Origin: Gnetum montanum
Lineage: Eukaryota > Streptophyta > Gnetopsida > Gnetales > Gnetaceae
Length of the DNA stretch: 64,000 nt
Assembly: GCA_015680685.1 (NCBI GenBank)
Contig: MNCI01009196.1
Span: 293,186-357,185 of the forward strand
Direction of reading: 5' to 3'
Under the pieces are notes generated by a model that was given only the letters and a program-made list of their open reading frames with translations, was not told the DNA's origin and ran no database searches. Of the stretch, positions 1 through 11,111 are shown in pieces. Position numbers and translations under genes: made by a program. Position 1 is the first letter of the stretch. Every line of letters starts with the position of its first letter.

Positions 1-529
1 TGACATAATAGAGGATCGTAGGAAAAAACTAGGATGCAAAGATGGATAGAATCCAATGATGATGATCATTCATCCATACTACGTAGGGGTTTGCACATGA
101 TCACTAGTGGAATTACTGCCTTTAGTGCATCTATTCTAGTATTCAGCCATGTGTTCCATGCCCAACGAAGATCCTCTATGACCTCTGAATTCCATTCTAG
201 TTTTTGTGTTATTCATGTTGCTTATAATAAATTTAACATAACTAACCTCCTTTCTATGACTTGCCAAGGTGCACCATGGTAATCATAATAATAGACCTTG
301 TAGTCAACAGAGCCAAAGATAATCAGGATGTGTTAAATATGAGTTTGCTACCTTAAATTTAATTTCCACCATAATTGCTCTTTTTCTTATCAACAATAAT
401 TTATTTCTTAGTGCTACAACATTGTAAAGTCTATTCCATAAAATGGCCAAGATGTTCCAACACTTTTCCTTCTAGAGCCATGGCCATCTTCTACCCATCA
501 ATCCCTCAAAAATGTTTGTTGATCAACAA
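1..529. other. Unassigned AT-rich sequence
   Basis: No gene, RNA or recognisable element domain was found here. A short open frame at 34-282 has no recognisable motif. It lies immediately left of sequence that matches the post-pol region of the Athila-like family, so it could be decayed pol of the same element, but I could not align it convincingly. Confidence 0.4.
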
Positions 530-2213
530 ATATTAAGTTAAGCCATTCTTGAAGCCCAAAGCAACCGACACCAGTAACACCTTGGAACAAGCTCACTCTA
601 TTTTTCAACTCTCCTCCTCTCCATAGTTGTGGGGGAGATAGCCATCCAAAACCATCATCATTTTTCACTTTTTTTTTACATCATTTTTTATATGTTTTCC
701 ATTATCTTGCATATTTTCTTTATTATTTTCTATAATATTCCTCTTTCTTTGTCTTTTTCTCTTTGCTTTTATTAATTTATTATAATTATAGAAAATATTA
801 GATTTTTTTATTGCTACTACAAATATAGAAAGTTACAAAAGAAAGTTATCAACCTTATTATTAATCAAGAAAATGATCAATTATTATCTTTGGATTATGT
901 TCACTATTAACAATCTGTTAATTTTCTGAAGATATCAAGCTTTGAGTTCATGACATCCATCCATTACATCTATTCCATGGAAATTAGTATCTGGGAAGCA
1001 CGAGCTTCTTTCACATTAAAAATTAGGAATTAATGTTCTTAATACATAATGAACTGAGAAAGGACCAAGTGGGAATGGAAGATGGTATGACCTTAAGGGG
1101 ATTTGATATGGTTCCTCTCAACACTATTCTTTAATTCTGTAACATTCCATTGATATATCATCCCTCCTACTGTCAACCATAACATGAAGCATGTCTTTGC
1201 ATGGTGTGATTCAAGTGAAAAAAATAAACATAGGAATTTTAAGCACATCCCTTAGACTAAATAATGAACTACAAGCATTGGTTATCAAACTGGAAAGATA
1301 TGTTACCCATGCATGAAGGTACCCCTCTAACTAAGGCCCTCTCTACTTTCTTCTTCTCTTTTCATCTTCTCTTGAAGTGATGGTTATCCTTTGGAATTGT
1401 CCTAGACTTTTGATTGATGCAAGAAGGGCATATGTTAATGCCAAGTCACAAAAAGTAGGATGGACTTGATCTTAACTTAACAAATTACTACTGGATCCTC
1501 TTAACCAAAAATTCCACTAGCAACCTTATGTGACTAGGATGCCGATAATCTCTTCCACATCCTCTCTCTCTCTCTACCATTTATTCATTCATGATTGATC
1601 ACCTCACTACCTCATGCCATAGGGATATGTTTAGTTTTTTTTCTAGATCATATAACGCTTGGCCAATTATTGCTAGGTATGGGATTTAACTCAACTTGAC
1701 CAATCATCATCTTTAGGGTTCAAAAACTCCTTATAATGAAGGTATGCAAGGGCAAGTGAGTCCTATGCCTACTTTGGGGAGGATCCACTTGTATCCCTTT
1801 GGTCTAATTTCAATTAAATTCCCTACCAATAGTTCTTTAAATCATCAATGCTCCTGATAACATTTCCAAATCCACTCAAACTACTTATCCTAAGCTAAAC
1901 CTTCCCTATTCTATGTTTTTCTTCATAATTCTTCATCTTTATAGCTTCCATCAAGATCTTGTTTTGTAACAAAATTGGTGCAGAAGTCCTCCATTCCTTC
2001 ATGTGAAAAATAGTTTAGAATAGCTATGTTGACACATCATGATGAGTTGATGTAGCACAATGAGTTAACATAGTATAAAAAGTCTATATATATGTGAGCT
2101 ACAGGAGATTTGTGGTTTTTTGCATCTAAGAACCTTCCAAGCCTCATAACTCACACACCACTTATCTGTTTCATCCATTTTTCGATCCTCAAGCTACTAG
2201 AGGCAAGCTTTAT
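530..2213 (+). mobile_element. Left half of the host Athila-like element (post-pol non-coding region)
   Basis: This stretch is collinear with 17060-18975 of element A on the same strand. Shared blocks include the pol-tail motif around a 'ttgtggg(a/g)gagat' string (near 620 and 17187), a block around 1240-1370 that matches 17910-18030, and the promoter-like block and 'aaccttcca' string near 2130 (18890 in A). The match stops at about 2213, where the truncated LTR of element B begins. The homology resumes at 28234 at the position equivalent to about 19172 of A. I therefore read 530-2213 and 28234 onward as two halves of one element split by B, with about 200 bp of the host lost at the left junction. 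Confidence 0.7.
2030..2095 (+). promoter_or_regulatory. LTR-like internal promoter block, host copy
   Basis: A 'ttgatgtagcac' motif is followed by 'tagtataaaaag' and 'tctatatatatg' (TATA-like, 2085-2093). Equivalent blocks stand at the same place between pol and ORF3 in element A (18711-18820) and element B (6481-6550, minus). The same motif plus TATA order is found in the U3 of this family's LTRs. Promoter function is inferred. Confidence 0.5.
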
Positions 2214-2829
2214 ACTAACTACACCTAACTAATCCTAACATAAGCATCTATTCCCACTTGTCATACACATCCTGAACATGTTTAGCAGTTCTGGATTACC
2301 AAACATTAAGTATTATTGGGATTACCAAGTGTCAAGTGTATGCTCGAAGTGCTCATACTTATGTGCTTAATTAATTACTACTTAATCTAACTTAGTCTAG
2401 CTTAATTTAGTCTAATTAATTATTTAATTACCTAAAGCATTAAGGAAAATTTCATAAAACATTAAATGCATAAATAAATAATTATTCTATTTCAAAGTGC
2501 TACAAGGTTTATCAAAAGTTCATCTTTATTTCCACACATACTATTGTGCTGAGGTACAATAGTGTTTGAATAAAGATCCATACACTCTTAACTCTTACTG
2601 TGGGCACTTACAAAAACATTCTAACTTCCAAATGACAAAACTGCAAGAACTCTGCTACAACTAAGATAAGACATGCCATAAACATGGTGTGTGAGTGCAT
2701 ATTTATAGGAGAAAATAGACACTACATCGATAAGGTCACATCAATGCATTAAATCATGTGTCAATGGGGCCTAGTCAACCAAACCTAGTCAATAGGGCCC
2801 AGTTGACACAACCAATCAACAATTCATCA
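2214..2829 (-). repeat. 3' LTR of element B, truncated
   Basis: Minus-strand LTR. It begins at 2829 with the family terminus TGATGAA next to the polypurine tract, and has its TATA-like box near 2700-2708. It matches the 5' LTR of B (27351-28233) up to the position equivalent to 27632, so about 280 bp of the LTR 3' end are absent. Confidence 0.8.
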
Positions 2830-2838
2830 TACCCCCAC
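2830..2838 (-). other. Polypurine tract of element B
   Basis: On the minus strand this reads GTGGGGGTA directly before the LTR terminus TGATGAA. The same arrangement precedes the 3' LTR of element A at 22323. In LTR retrotransposons this tract primes plus-strand DNA synthesis. Confidence 0.75.
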
Positions 2839-3049
2839 AACTAAATTAAAACTCATCATTAAGTTATTTACAAATTTGGGAAGGTATGGGATTATTGACT
2901 AATGACAAACATACAACAAACATAAACAATTACTAAGTGCCCAAGTGTATGGATACACAATCATTACAAAATTTGCTAGTGTTTAAGACTACAAAATTGA
3001 ACACTAGGAAAAAATTTGGTAAACACATTCTTATTTGATGACATGAAGA

Positions 3050-6000
3050 TGATGGAGAAGATTAAATAGTCCCAAGTGGTGGAGGCTCCTAAGGTTCTAA
3101 AGGACCTTCCCCTGCTTTAGGCACACGTAGTTATTAAGGCTATTATGGCTATCCTACTACTACTGCAACTTCCAGTGAAAGATGAAAATCATTCAGCAAT
3201 GCTTTCATCTTCTTCTCCTTACTCTTGGGATTGTGCATGGTCCACGCAAATTCACCAATGTGGGCCAAAATGGGAACATCCCAAAGATAGGGTATTTTTG
3301 GGAATAGCTACTTGACATTGACAAACTGGGAAGTAAATTGTTTGCATTCGTTGTTGAACATCCTATTTGCATTCTACAATTCCTAGTAGTCATTCATTCC
3401 TCTAGCCAAGTGCCTAGCAATTAATCTTTTATTAATGAATCTTACCCTGAAAAATTTAAGCTCAACATTTGTAGTCTTAAGCTTTTGCTTGGTATCCTTG
3501 TGGTGCTTGAACTCTACCTCGTATAGTACGTACGAGCTAGCCACCCATTTTTCTAACTCTTACCATAGCCATCTAGTAGTCAACATTGCCAAGTTTGCAT
3601 GTTGAAGATTGGAAAGATCCATGCATTTAGTCATCTCTTTTATTTTCAACTCTTTCATGAAAGTCCCTACTATGTTGTAGGCATCTATCTCATCAATGAT
3701 AGGTTGCCACATCTCTTTTTCTTGCTAGAGTTGTTGGAAGGTCTCATTGACTTTTTCCTTAGTCATCTAGATGTGTATTTCATTAACATTTTTTTGTAGG
3801 CCAACCTCATCTCTATAGTGGTTCTTAACTCTCTCAAATTTGAGAACCTCATTCTTTTAGGCAGCAATCTCAATTGTAGATTTTTGGCGTAAGACACGAA
3901 CTTCCTCCATAGAGAGATTTCTATTCTCTGTTGTCAATCTCCAAAGCTCAGTATTCACCCTGGCTAGCTGCTCCTGTTGTTGATGGATGAATTCTTACAT
4001 TTTTTGTTTTTGCACATCAACATTCCATCAGTGATGATTTTCTGTAATCAGCATCTCATTGTCCAAGCACGTCTATACCAAGTCCTTCTGAACTAAATAT
4101 GTTTTGACCTCAGCAACATACTAGTCAAAGATGGTCATCACCATCCCTACGTCAACATGTTTAAGTCTATCTTGAAGCTGTTGAAAAGCTTCACCTCTTA
4201 TTAGTGCAGGGTTGAGGAGAATGGGATCAAAAAAATTGGCTCTTAATTTGGCAACCTCCATTACCAAGCATCGGTTTTGTGCTTGAGTCATTTTGAGTTT
4301 TCCTTCTACAATGATGCACTTACCCTTTACTTCAAGAAGATTCAACTAGGTTACTGTGATATTATTTGAAAAACCAAAGATATTTGGAATCAATTGCCTT
4401 GTTCCTACTAGTTATTGATTCCAAATATCTTTGATGATTTTCTACAATGATGCTTCACTAGATATTTGGAAGCAATTCCTCATGTTGGGCTATACTCAGT
4501 CTTTCATTGATAGTTCATGTAAATGTCTGCACATCTTTAAGTCTAGAAATGTCTAATACAGGTGCTACAATTATGTTCAAAGCTTTAGTGATTCTATCAA
4601 CAACCAGTTCTATTGGTGTCTCCTGCCCTTGGTGCTACATCACCAGTACATTTTCCTCCTCACCCTCCTCCAAGTGCACCGAAAAGGTAGCAGCATTACC
4701 AAAGATTTCTAAGAATTACTATTATTGCAAGAGAGACACCATTACCTCTTAAGCATTAGGATTCAACCTCATGGGCAAATGTGTTCTTTGGGCTAAGACT
4801 ATTGGCTCACCTCCCTCCATCTAACTAATCATTCTATCCACTTCATTAAGGTGACTCATTATAGGATGGTATACAGATGAATCCCCACCACTTGTTCCTT
4901 CTTACTACTCTTGCTCATGTAAGAGCTATTCTAGAATTTTTCACATGCACTCAATGTCTATGCAAGCCTATGGTGTTGTTTCCTAAGTGGGTGGTAGAGA
5001 TGAAAGCTGTTGCTCCTCTTCTTCTGACATGAAAGGGATCTTATCCTTCATCATCTCAAACCAAGAGGTGATGGGAGTATGCCTAATTGTATCATTGGCA
5101 TAACAAACTATCCTTTCTCTTTTACAAAGTTTTTTGATAAGACATATAGATGGTAGGATTTTCCTTCCACATTTATTCTCCTTGAAGTACTTCTCTATCT
5201 CCAGATAGATTAGCTATGGAAGGTTAATAAGGAATTTTTCACTTAGAGCAGCACAGGCATGGATGGAGAAGATTGTCACCTTACTGGGCCTCACCATTGG
5301 ATTGAGGTGATAGGCCACTATCTTGAAGTATATACACTTCACCAATATGAGCGTGCTAAAATCCTTACGGTCAACCCTAGGACACCATTGGGTCCACTTC
5401 CTTTTTGCCTCAAGGTCTACTTGCATTAAGACTTTTGCCAAATGGTTGTTAGAATTAGGTAGGCCAAGAGCATGCACACTCACTTCTATCAAGTAAAACA
5501 CCTGAATGTCCTTGATTTTCATAGTGGTTCCTACCTTTTTGCTATTCCAAAAGAGATATGTCTCTTCCATGTACCACTCCCCACTAGTAGTGATGATTGA
5601 ACACATGGGAGAGCTTTGCAATTACATCTTAACTTCTAGTGAAGCATGNCAACACATGGGAGAGCTTTGCAATTACATCTTAACTTCTAGTGAAGCATGT
5701 TCTATGAATGGTCTAAAGTTCAGTTCTTGGAGAACTAAGCATTGGACATCATGAGGCTTGATCATATCTAAGAAGGCTTATGCCAATGTGACCTCAAGCC
5801 TTGGTATAGGCTTTGGTGCCTCTCCTCCTTAGGATTGTTCAATCATAGCCTCTTCTTAGGGAATCTATTGAACATATTCCACTTTGGACTCCTCCTAAAT
5901 AGGTTCTGTTACATGAGTTTCTACTACTTGCTCCTGGGCTTGTTCTTCTTAGCCCCTTCTAGTTCTAGGTCATTTATCCTTTGGTTGTGATGGTCCTCCT

Positions 6001-6050
6001 TCCTACGAGCATTTTGGTCTAGGTGCTATCAATACCCACAACATAACCAA
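3050..6050 (-). pseudogene. Post-pol ORF3 of element B, decayed
   Basis: Minus-strand third ORF of the Athila-like family, broken by stops and shifts. The longest open piece (5621-5214, 135 residues) is the N-terminal globular part, with motifs such as WYMEETYLFW, ALGLPNSNNHLAK, FKIVAYHLNPMVRPSK and FLINLP. A second open piece (4345-4121) belongs to the start of the C-terminal helical part, with LRANFFDPILLNPALIRGEA. The same blocks occur in order in A (19220-22060) and the host copy (28380-31120). I see no signal peptide or membrane segment, so calling it an envelope gene is not justified. Function unknown. Sequence around 5649 is disturbed by an assembly join. Confidence 0.75.
5600..5699. 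other. 49-bp exact duplication around a single N (assembly join)
   Basis: Positions 5600-5648 and 5651-5699 are identical over 49 bases and are separated only by 'nc' at 5649-5650. An exact repeat flanking an ambiguous base is the usual sign of two contigs joined without merging their overlap. It shifts the ORF3 frame of element B here. Confidence 0.85.
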
Positions 6051-6480
6051 GGATTAGCACTTAATGTGTAACTTTGAAACATTAGAAATACCTTATCTCT
6101 TGGGGTAGTTACACTTAGCTAAGTTGCGATCACGGCCTTGTTGATTATTTTAATATCATTTTATTATTAATAAATAATTTTAGGTTTATTGGAGTTTGTT
6201 AGAAGGATTAAACTCTCAAAAAATGATGGTTTAATATTATTTTATTAATTAGCCCTTTTGAGGTGTTAGAAAAATTTTGAAAAATTTTAATCAAAAACCT
6301 TCAAACTTGTCGTCCCCCTGACTAAGAGCTTACCTCTAATAGCTATAGGATCGAAAAACAAAGGAATATGAAAAAATGGTGTGAAAGTTATGGGCTTTGG
6401 AAGGTTTTGGGCTCTAAAAATTTGCAAAAACTCCCCTCTTGTTTTGAAGTAAATGACAAAAAATTTCAAAGTGCTGGGTG

Positions 6481-6550
6481 GTATTTATAAAATTTTTTCA
6501 CTACATCGATGGGGCCTAGTCGATGGGGTCGAGTCAACATGATTGTTGAC
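6481..6550 (-). promoter_or_regulatory. LTR-like internal promoter block, element B
   Basis: On the minus strand: a GGCCCCATCGATGTAGTG string (within 6500-6520), then a TATA-like TTTATAAATAC (6481-6492). The B LTRs have ATCGATGTAGTG followed by a TATA box in the same order (2700-2735) and a close variant at 28120-28170. The block lies several hundred bases upstream of ORF3. Promoter function is inferred from this resemblance. Confidence 0.55.
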
Positions 6551-6559
6551 CACCATTGA

Positions 6560-7860
6560 CTTTGTCAAAATTTGAAAAATATAAGGAGTTTTTGAAGAAA
6601 ATTTAGGTTAAATGAAAGCCCAAAAAGCCAAGAACATGATGAAAATATTAAAAGAAGGGTTTAAAATTCTAGAAAATTGAGAAATGATTTGAGAATAAGA
6701 TTTTATGAAGAAGAATGTCTTAAGGAGCACACAATTGGATGCATGATGGGGAGCACAAAATATTTTGATTACAACAATGTCTAAGGGTAAGGAACTTAAC
6801 TAACCAGACCACAAGATATGCAAGTGGGTCCTCCACATAGTGGCACATGTCCTTTTTACCCTTGCATAACCTCAACTAAGTCCATGGATCCCATAATTGA
6901 TTAATGGTTACCAAAAGTTAAGGACAAAACCTGAAGAATCTATTTCAAAATTTCAACACATCAAACTAAGAAATGAAACAAAAACATGAAAACTAGCAAT
7001 CAAGTTGGTTATGGAGAGCATTGATGGATGTTATAGAGAATGGAATGGATGTCCCAATCATGGTCACATGAAGTCCCTTATGAGTTTCATGGTTAAATGA
7101 CCCGACAAAGTCTAACCTTAGTACAGACCAAAACCAACCACTTTTAGTCACTTTGCATCGCTACTCTAGAACCAATCCATCTCCTCAATACATAAGAATG
7201 CTTCCATGGACAACCCCCATACCTTATTTGAGAAGAAAAAAGAAGAAGGAAGTGAGAAAGGGCCTTAGTTAGAGGGGACATTCAAGCATGGGTAACATGT
7301 CTTTCTAGTCCCATAACCAATGCTTATAGCTCGTTTATTTTGTCTAAGGGGTGTGCTTTGAATTCTTGTCATGTTTTTTTTTTATTTGATTGTATTTATT
7401 TATTTATTTATTTATTGAAATTTTTTGATGGGAACCACACCATGTAAAGACTTATTCAACTTTCTGTTATTGGTCAACACAAAACAGTAAGAAATCCACA
7501 AAGACACTCATGCACTCAAGCAAGTAGAGAGGTACAAAGAGTATTATATCCCCTTGAAGCCACACCCTTTTCAAATCTTTGAATCTTTTCCAAGCTTAGA
7601 AACTACCAAGGCCACAAGTTCATCAAAGTTTTATTAATGAAAAAGGAACCTCATATTCTCAAAACAAGAAAAACCATAGAGTTTGTGGATGGGTGGATGA
7701 CATGGACTCACTGCTTGTTTCATGAAAAAGAAGCTAGTCTTAGTTATCAGTCATCAAAATTCAAAAATAAAAACCAAATACTTACAATCAAAAACATTAT
7801 GTACAAACCACCAGTAGTAACCAGCTATACCATCACTATGTCCTATTGGCAATAAAGCAA
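6560..7860 (-). other. Non-coding linker between pol and ORF3 of element B
   Basis: No coding motifs. It matches, in reverse, the 17260-18700 region of element A (for example the 'acatgttacccatgc' type block near 7290). Contains a short (ATTT)n run near 7397-7420. Confidence 0.6.
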
Positions 7861-8019
7861 TTTTATTAGAAAATAAGGAAAATTCACACCAAAATAAGGG
7901 GAAAATATAAAAGAAATTATAAAATACTCAAGAAAGATAAATGTACTAACAATGTTATAAAATAAAAATTTGAAAAAATAATAGTGTAGAAAAATGTAAA
8001 AAACAAAAATATAAAAAAT

Positions 8020-10009
8020 TAAAGAACCACTATAATGATTAGCATGGATGGCCATCTCTTCCATGACTAAGTTGCAAGGAGGAGATCTAGAAGATTGAGT
8101 GAGGTCATCCATCCATTGAGGCATTGCTTCTACTAGCTTTCTTGGATTCATGGAAACGTTTGACTTCTTGTGTGTTGACTAGCTAGTTTTTGTTCAAGCT
8201 CTAAGGTTTGTAAATTAACATGTCCCTAGAAGGAGATGTTTCATAAATGATATAAGGCCCTTTCCACAATGTTTGGAACTTAGTTTGTTGAGGTACATGT
8301 GTGGGGTTCCAGTAGAAAACCTTTATCTCCAAGTTGAATTTTACTTTCCATATTCTATGGTCATGGCACTTTTTGTTGAATGCCTTGTGCAATTCATTCC
8401 AAGATAGGGCCACTAATCATTTTTCATCTAGCATGTTAAGGTTAATCAATTGTTCTCTTTATGCTAGACTCGGGTCAACATCTAGGTCACATGCTATACA
8501 AAGTGTACGGAGCTTGAATTGAATAGAAAGTATTGGTAGTTTCCTGTACACCAACTCATAGCGAGAGTAGATTATAGTGAGTTTACATGTTAAATGGTAG
8601 GCCCAGAGGGCATTGTTAAGTTTTGTGCTCTAGTCTCTCCTATATTTGCTAACATTTCTTATTAAGATATTTGTAATCTCTTTGTTAGTAACATTTTCTT
8701 AACCTTTGGCTTAGGGGTCATAGGGTGTTGTTAATTTATGTTTAACCCCTAAGTGTTGCATGTGCTTGCAAAAAGTGATGCCTGTAAAATGGGTTCCATT
8801 GTTAGAAATTAGTGCACGTGGCATCCCAAACCTGTTTGCAACATTTTGTTGTACAAACCACATAGCAGTAGATGATGTATAGTTGATGATGGTTGCTACT
8901 TCTACCCATTTTATGTAATAATCAACAACAATGATTATGTACATCTTTCCATTTGACATGGACATGATGGGATCCATGAAGTCGATGCCTCATATGTCAA
9001 AGGGTTCTAGTGGTTGGATCCACTATTGAGGTCCCTCCATTCCAGCGATCATCTCACCATCGTGTTGACAACGTTCACAAGACAAGACAAATTGGTGGGC
9101 ATCCCTAAAGATGGTTGGCTAATAATACCTTGCCATTAGGATCTTAATGGCTTTGCATGTCCCAGCATAGTGGCCCCTGAAAGGACCCTCATGAGCATCC
9201 TAGAGAACACACAATTGATTAACATCAGGTACATACTAATGAACCAAGCCATTGACGTGCATCTTGTAAAGGTGTTCATTCATTTTCATGAAGCATTTGG
9301 CTTGATAAAGAAATTTTTGTTTCTTCCTATAGTCCAAATTTTGTGGCATCTCTTAAGTGAGAAGATAAGTGATGATGTCATCATACCATTTTGGGTCTAT
9401 GGGCACTTCATTTATTGCACCAGTAAAGAGGAGTTCATTAAGAAATTAGTCAAAGAGCAGGCTCTCCTCTTTATTATCCCATCATAACCAAGATAAGCGA
9501 TCAACAACCACATTCTTAGTCTCCTTTCAATATACCATTGTAATATCAAACTCCTGTAAGACCACCAACACCATATGACATGAAGGCTCACCATTGGCTT
9601 ATTCATGAGGAAGCGAATGGCACTATGACTAGTGTGCAAAAACAAATTGTATTCAAACACATAGTGCCTAAGCTTTTCTAGAGCGTACACCCATCACCAT
9701 TAGTTCTTTCTCCATTGTGGTGTGATTCAACTATGCATTCACAATGCTTCAACTTGTGCAATGAATGTAATATGGATGTTTCTTATCATCCAACTCTGTA
9801 AGTGTAGCCCCCAAGGCATAATTTCATGCATCTATGATGATATGAAATAGTCTAAATCAATCAAGTGCTTGTAAAATTAGAGTCTCTACAATTTTTTGCT
9901 TGAAGCTTTGGAATGTATTTTTACATTCCTTGGTCCAAATGAATGGAGCATCTTTCTTTGTTACCTCGAATAACTATTTTGCAATCATAGAGAAATTTTC
10001 TATGAATTG
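8020..10009 (-). pseudogene. Element B pol, 3' part: RT end, RNase H, integrase
   Basis: Minus strand. It starts at the A insertion point inside the RT motif equivalent to YYQRFIENFSK. Next come an RNase H region (9690-9412, with YALEKLRHYVFEYNLFLHTS and FLMNKPMVS), an integrase zinc-binding region near 9150-9050, and the integrase core (8977-8711), with MDPIMSMSNGKMYIIIVVDY, a VANRFGMPRALISNNGTHF block and HKLTTPYDP. The last recognisable part (8413-8201) is the integrase C-terminal region with WNELHKAFNKKCHDHRIW and LWKGPYIIYE. Several stops and shifts make it non-functional. Confidence 0.85.
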
Positions 10010-10014
10010 CTAGT
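10010..10014. repeat. Target site duplication of element A, left copy
   Basis: CTAGT here pairs with TCGGT at 23247-23251. The interrupted RT reading (Y-H-Q-Q-F-I in the minus frame) implies an original CTGGT, from which each copy differs at one or two positions, so the duplication is old. Confidence 0.65.
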
Positions 10015-10956
10015 TGATGAAACATCAAAGAGTCACATCGATGGGCCCAACAGGCCCTTGTCAATGGGCCTCCATTAATGTCACCTCATCAATAGGCCCC
10101 CATCAACATGGCCCTATCTACATGGTGTTACCTCATCGATGGGGTTGCATCGAGGTAGCATTTTCTATGTTTACGATGCCTTGTTGACACAACTCCACAA
10201 TAAAGTCTATAAATGCACACTGACCCACCATGTTTATGGCATGTCTTGTCATAGTTGTAGTGGAGATCTTGCAGTTTTGTCATTTGAGAGTTAGAATATT
10301 TTTTTGAGTGCTCGTAGTAGGAATCAGAAAGTGTATGGATCTTTATTCGAGCACTGATGTACCTGATAACAGTAGTGCAAAAGGAAATAAAGACGATCCT
10401 TTTGATAAACCTTGCAACACTTGGAAATAGATTAATTATTTATTTTATAAAAATTTCTTTAATGCTTTAAGAAATTAAATAATCAATTAGGCTAAACTAA
10501 GCTAGATTAAGTAGCGATTAATTAAGCACATAAGTGCGACCACTTCAAACATATGCTTGGTGCTTAGTAATCCCAATAACACTTAACATTTGGTAACCCA
10601 GTAGCACTAAACTTGTTCAAGATGTGTACGACAAGTGGGAACAGATGCTTATGTTAGGATTAGTTAGGTGTAGTTAGTTAGATTAAATTAGCAATCAAAT
10701 TACTTCATTCCTTTTATCCATTATTTTAAGCACCCAAAACATAAAACATAAAAAAAAATCATATGCCTCGATTACACTTAACCATACCTTTGCATGTCAC
10801 AAGTGTAATTGGAAAGACAATAAATGACTATTAGGGCAAGTTGACTTCCTAGAGACTAGTGTACCGAAAGACAGAGAGTCCATGGAATTTGATAGGATCA
10901 TGTGTGAATACTTAGCGATTTGTATGGTTAAGCATAGAGATACTCACCACTTATCA
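10015..10956 (+). repeat. 5' LTR of element A
   Basis: A 942-bp LTR that begins TGATGA and ends TTATCA (TCATCA in the other LTR), giving TG...CA ends. Collinear with 22323-23246 throughout. The U3 part (10030-10190) is a run of short degenerate repeats of the type 'catcgatgggcc', followed by the TATA-like 'tctataaatgc'. Confidence 0.9.
10208..10214 (+). promoter_or_regulatory. TATA-like box of the A 5' LTR
   Basis: 'tataaat' lies directly after the U3 repeat cluster and before the block that is best conserved among all LTR copies ('catgtttatggcatgtctt'). The same arrangement is seen at 22493-22500 in the 3' LTR. Confidence 0.6.
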
Positions 10957-10957
10957 T

Positions 10958-10975
10958 TAATGTCATTACTAGGGA
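10958..10975 (+). other. Primer binding site (tRNA-Asp type), element A
   Basis: The 18 bases one nucleotide after the LTR read TAATGTCATTACTAGGGA. Element B has TGGTGTCGTTGCTAGGGA at the same place. Both are transition-decayed forms of the complement of the plant tRNA-Asp 3' end (TGGCGCCGTTGCCGGGGA). Confidence 0.75.
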
Positions 10976-11111
10976 ACTCTTTTCGTTTGAAACATATGCT
11001 ATCTAGGTATAGTGAAAACCATTAACATCATTGGACAAACCCTAAGATCAAAATCATTCTAAAAATAAATATAATAATTTAAGCACACTGATAACTTATT
11101 TTTATTGCAAA

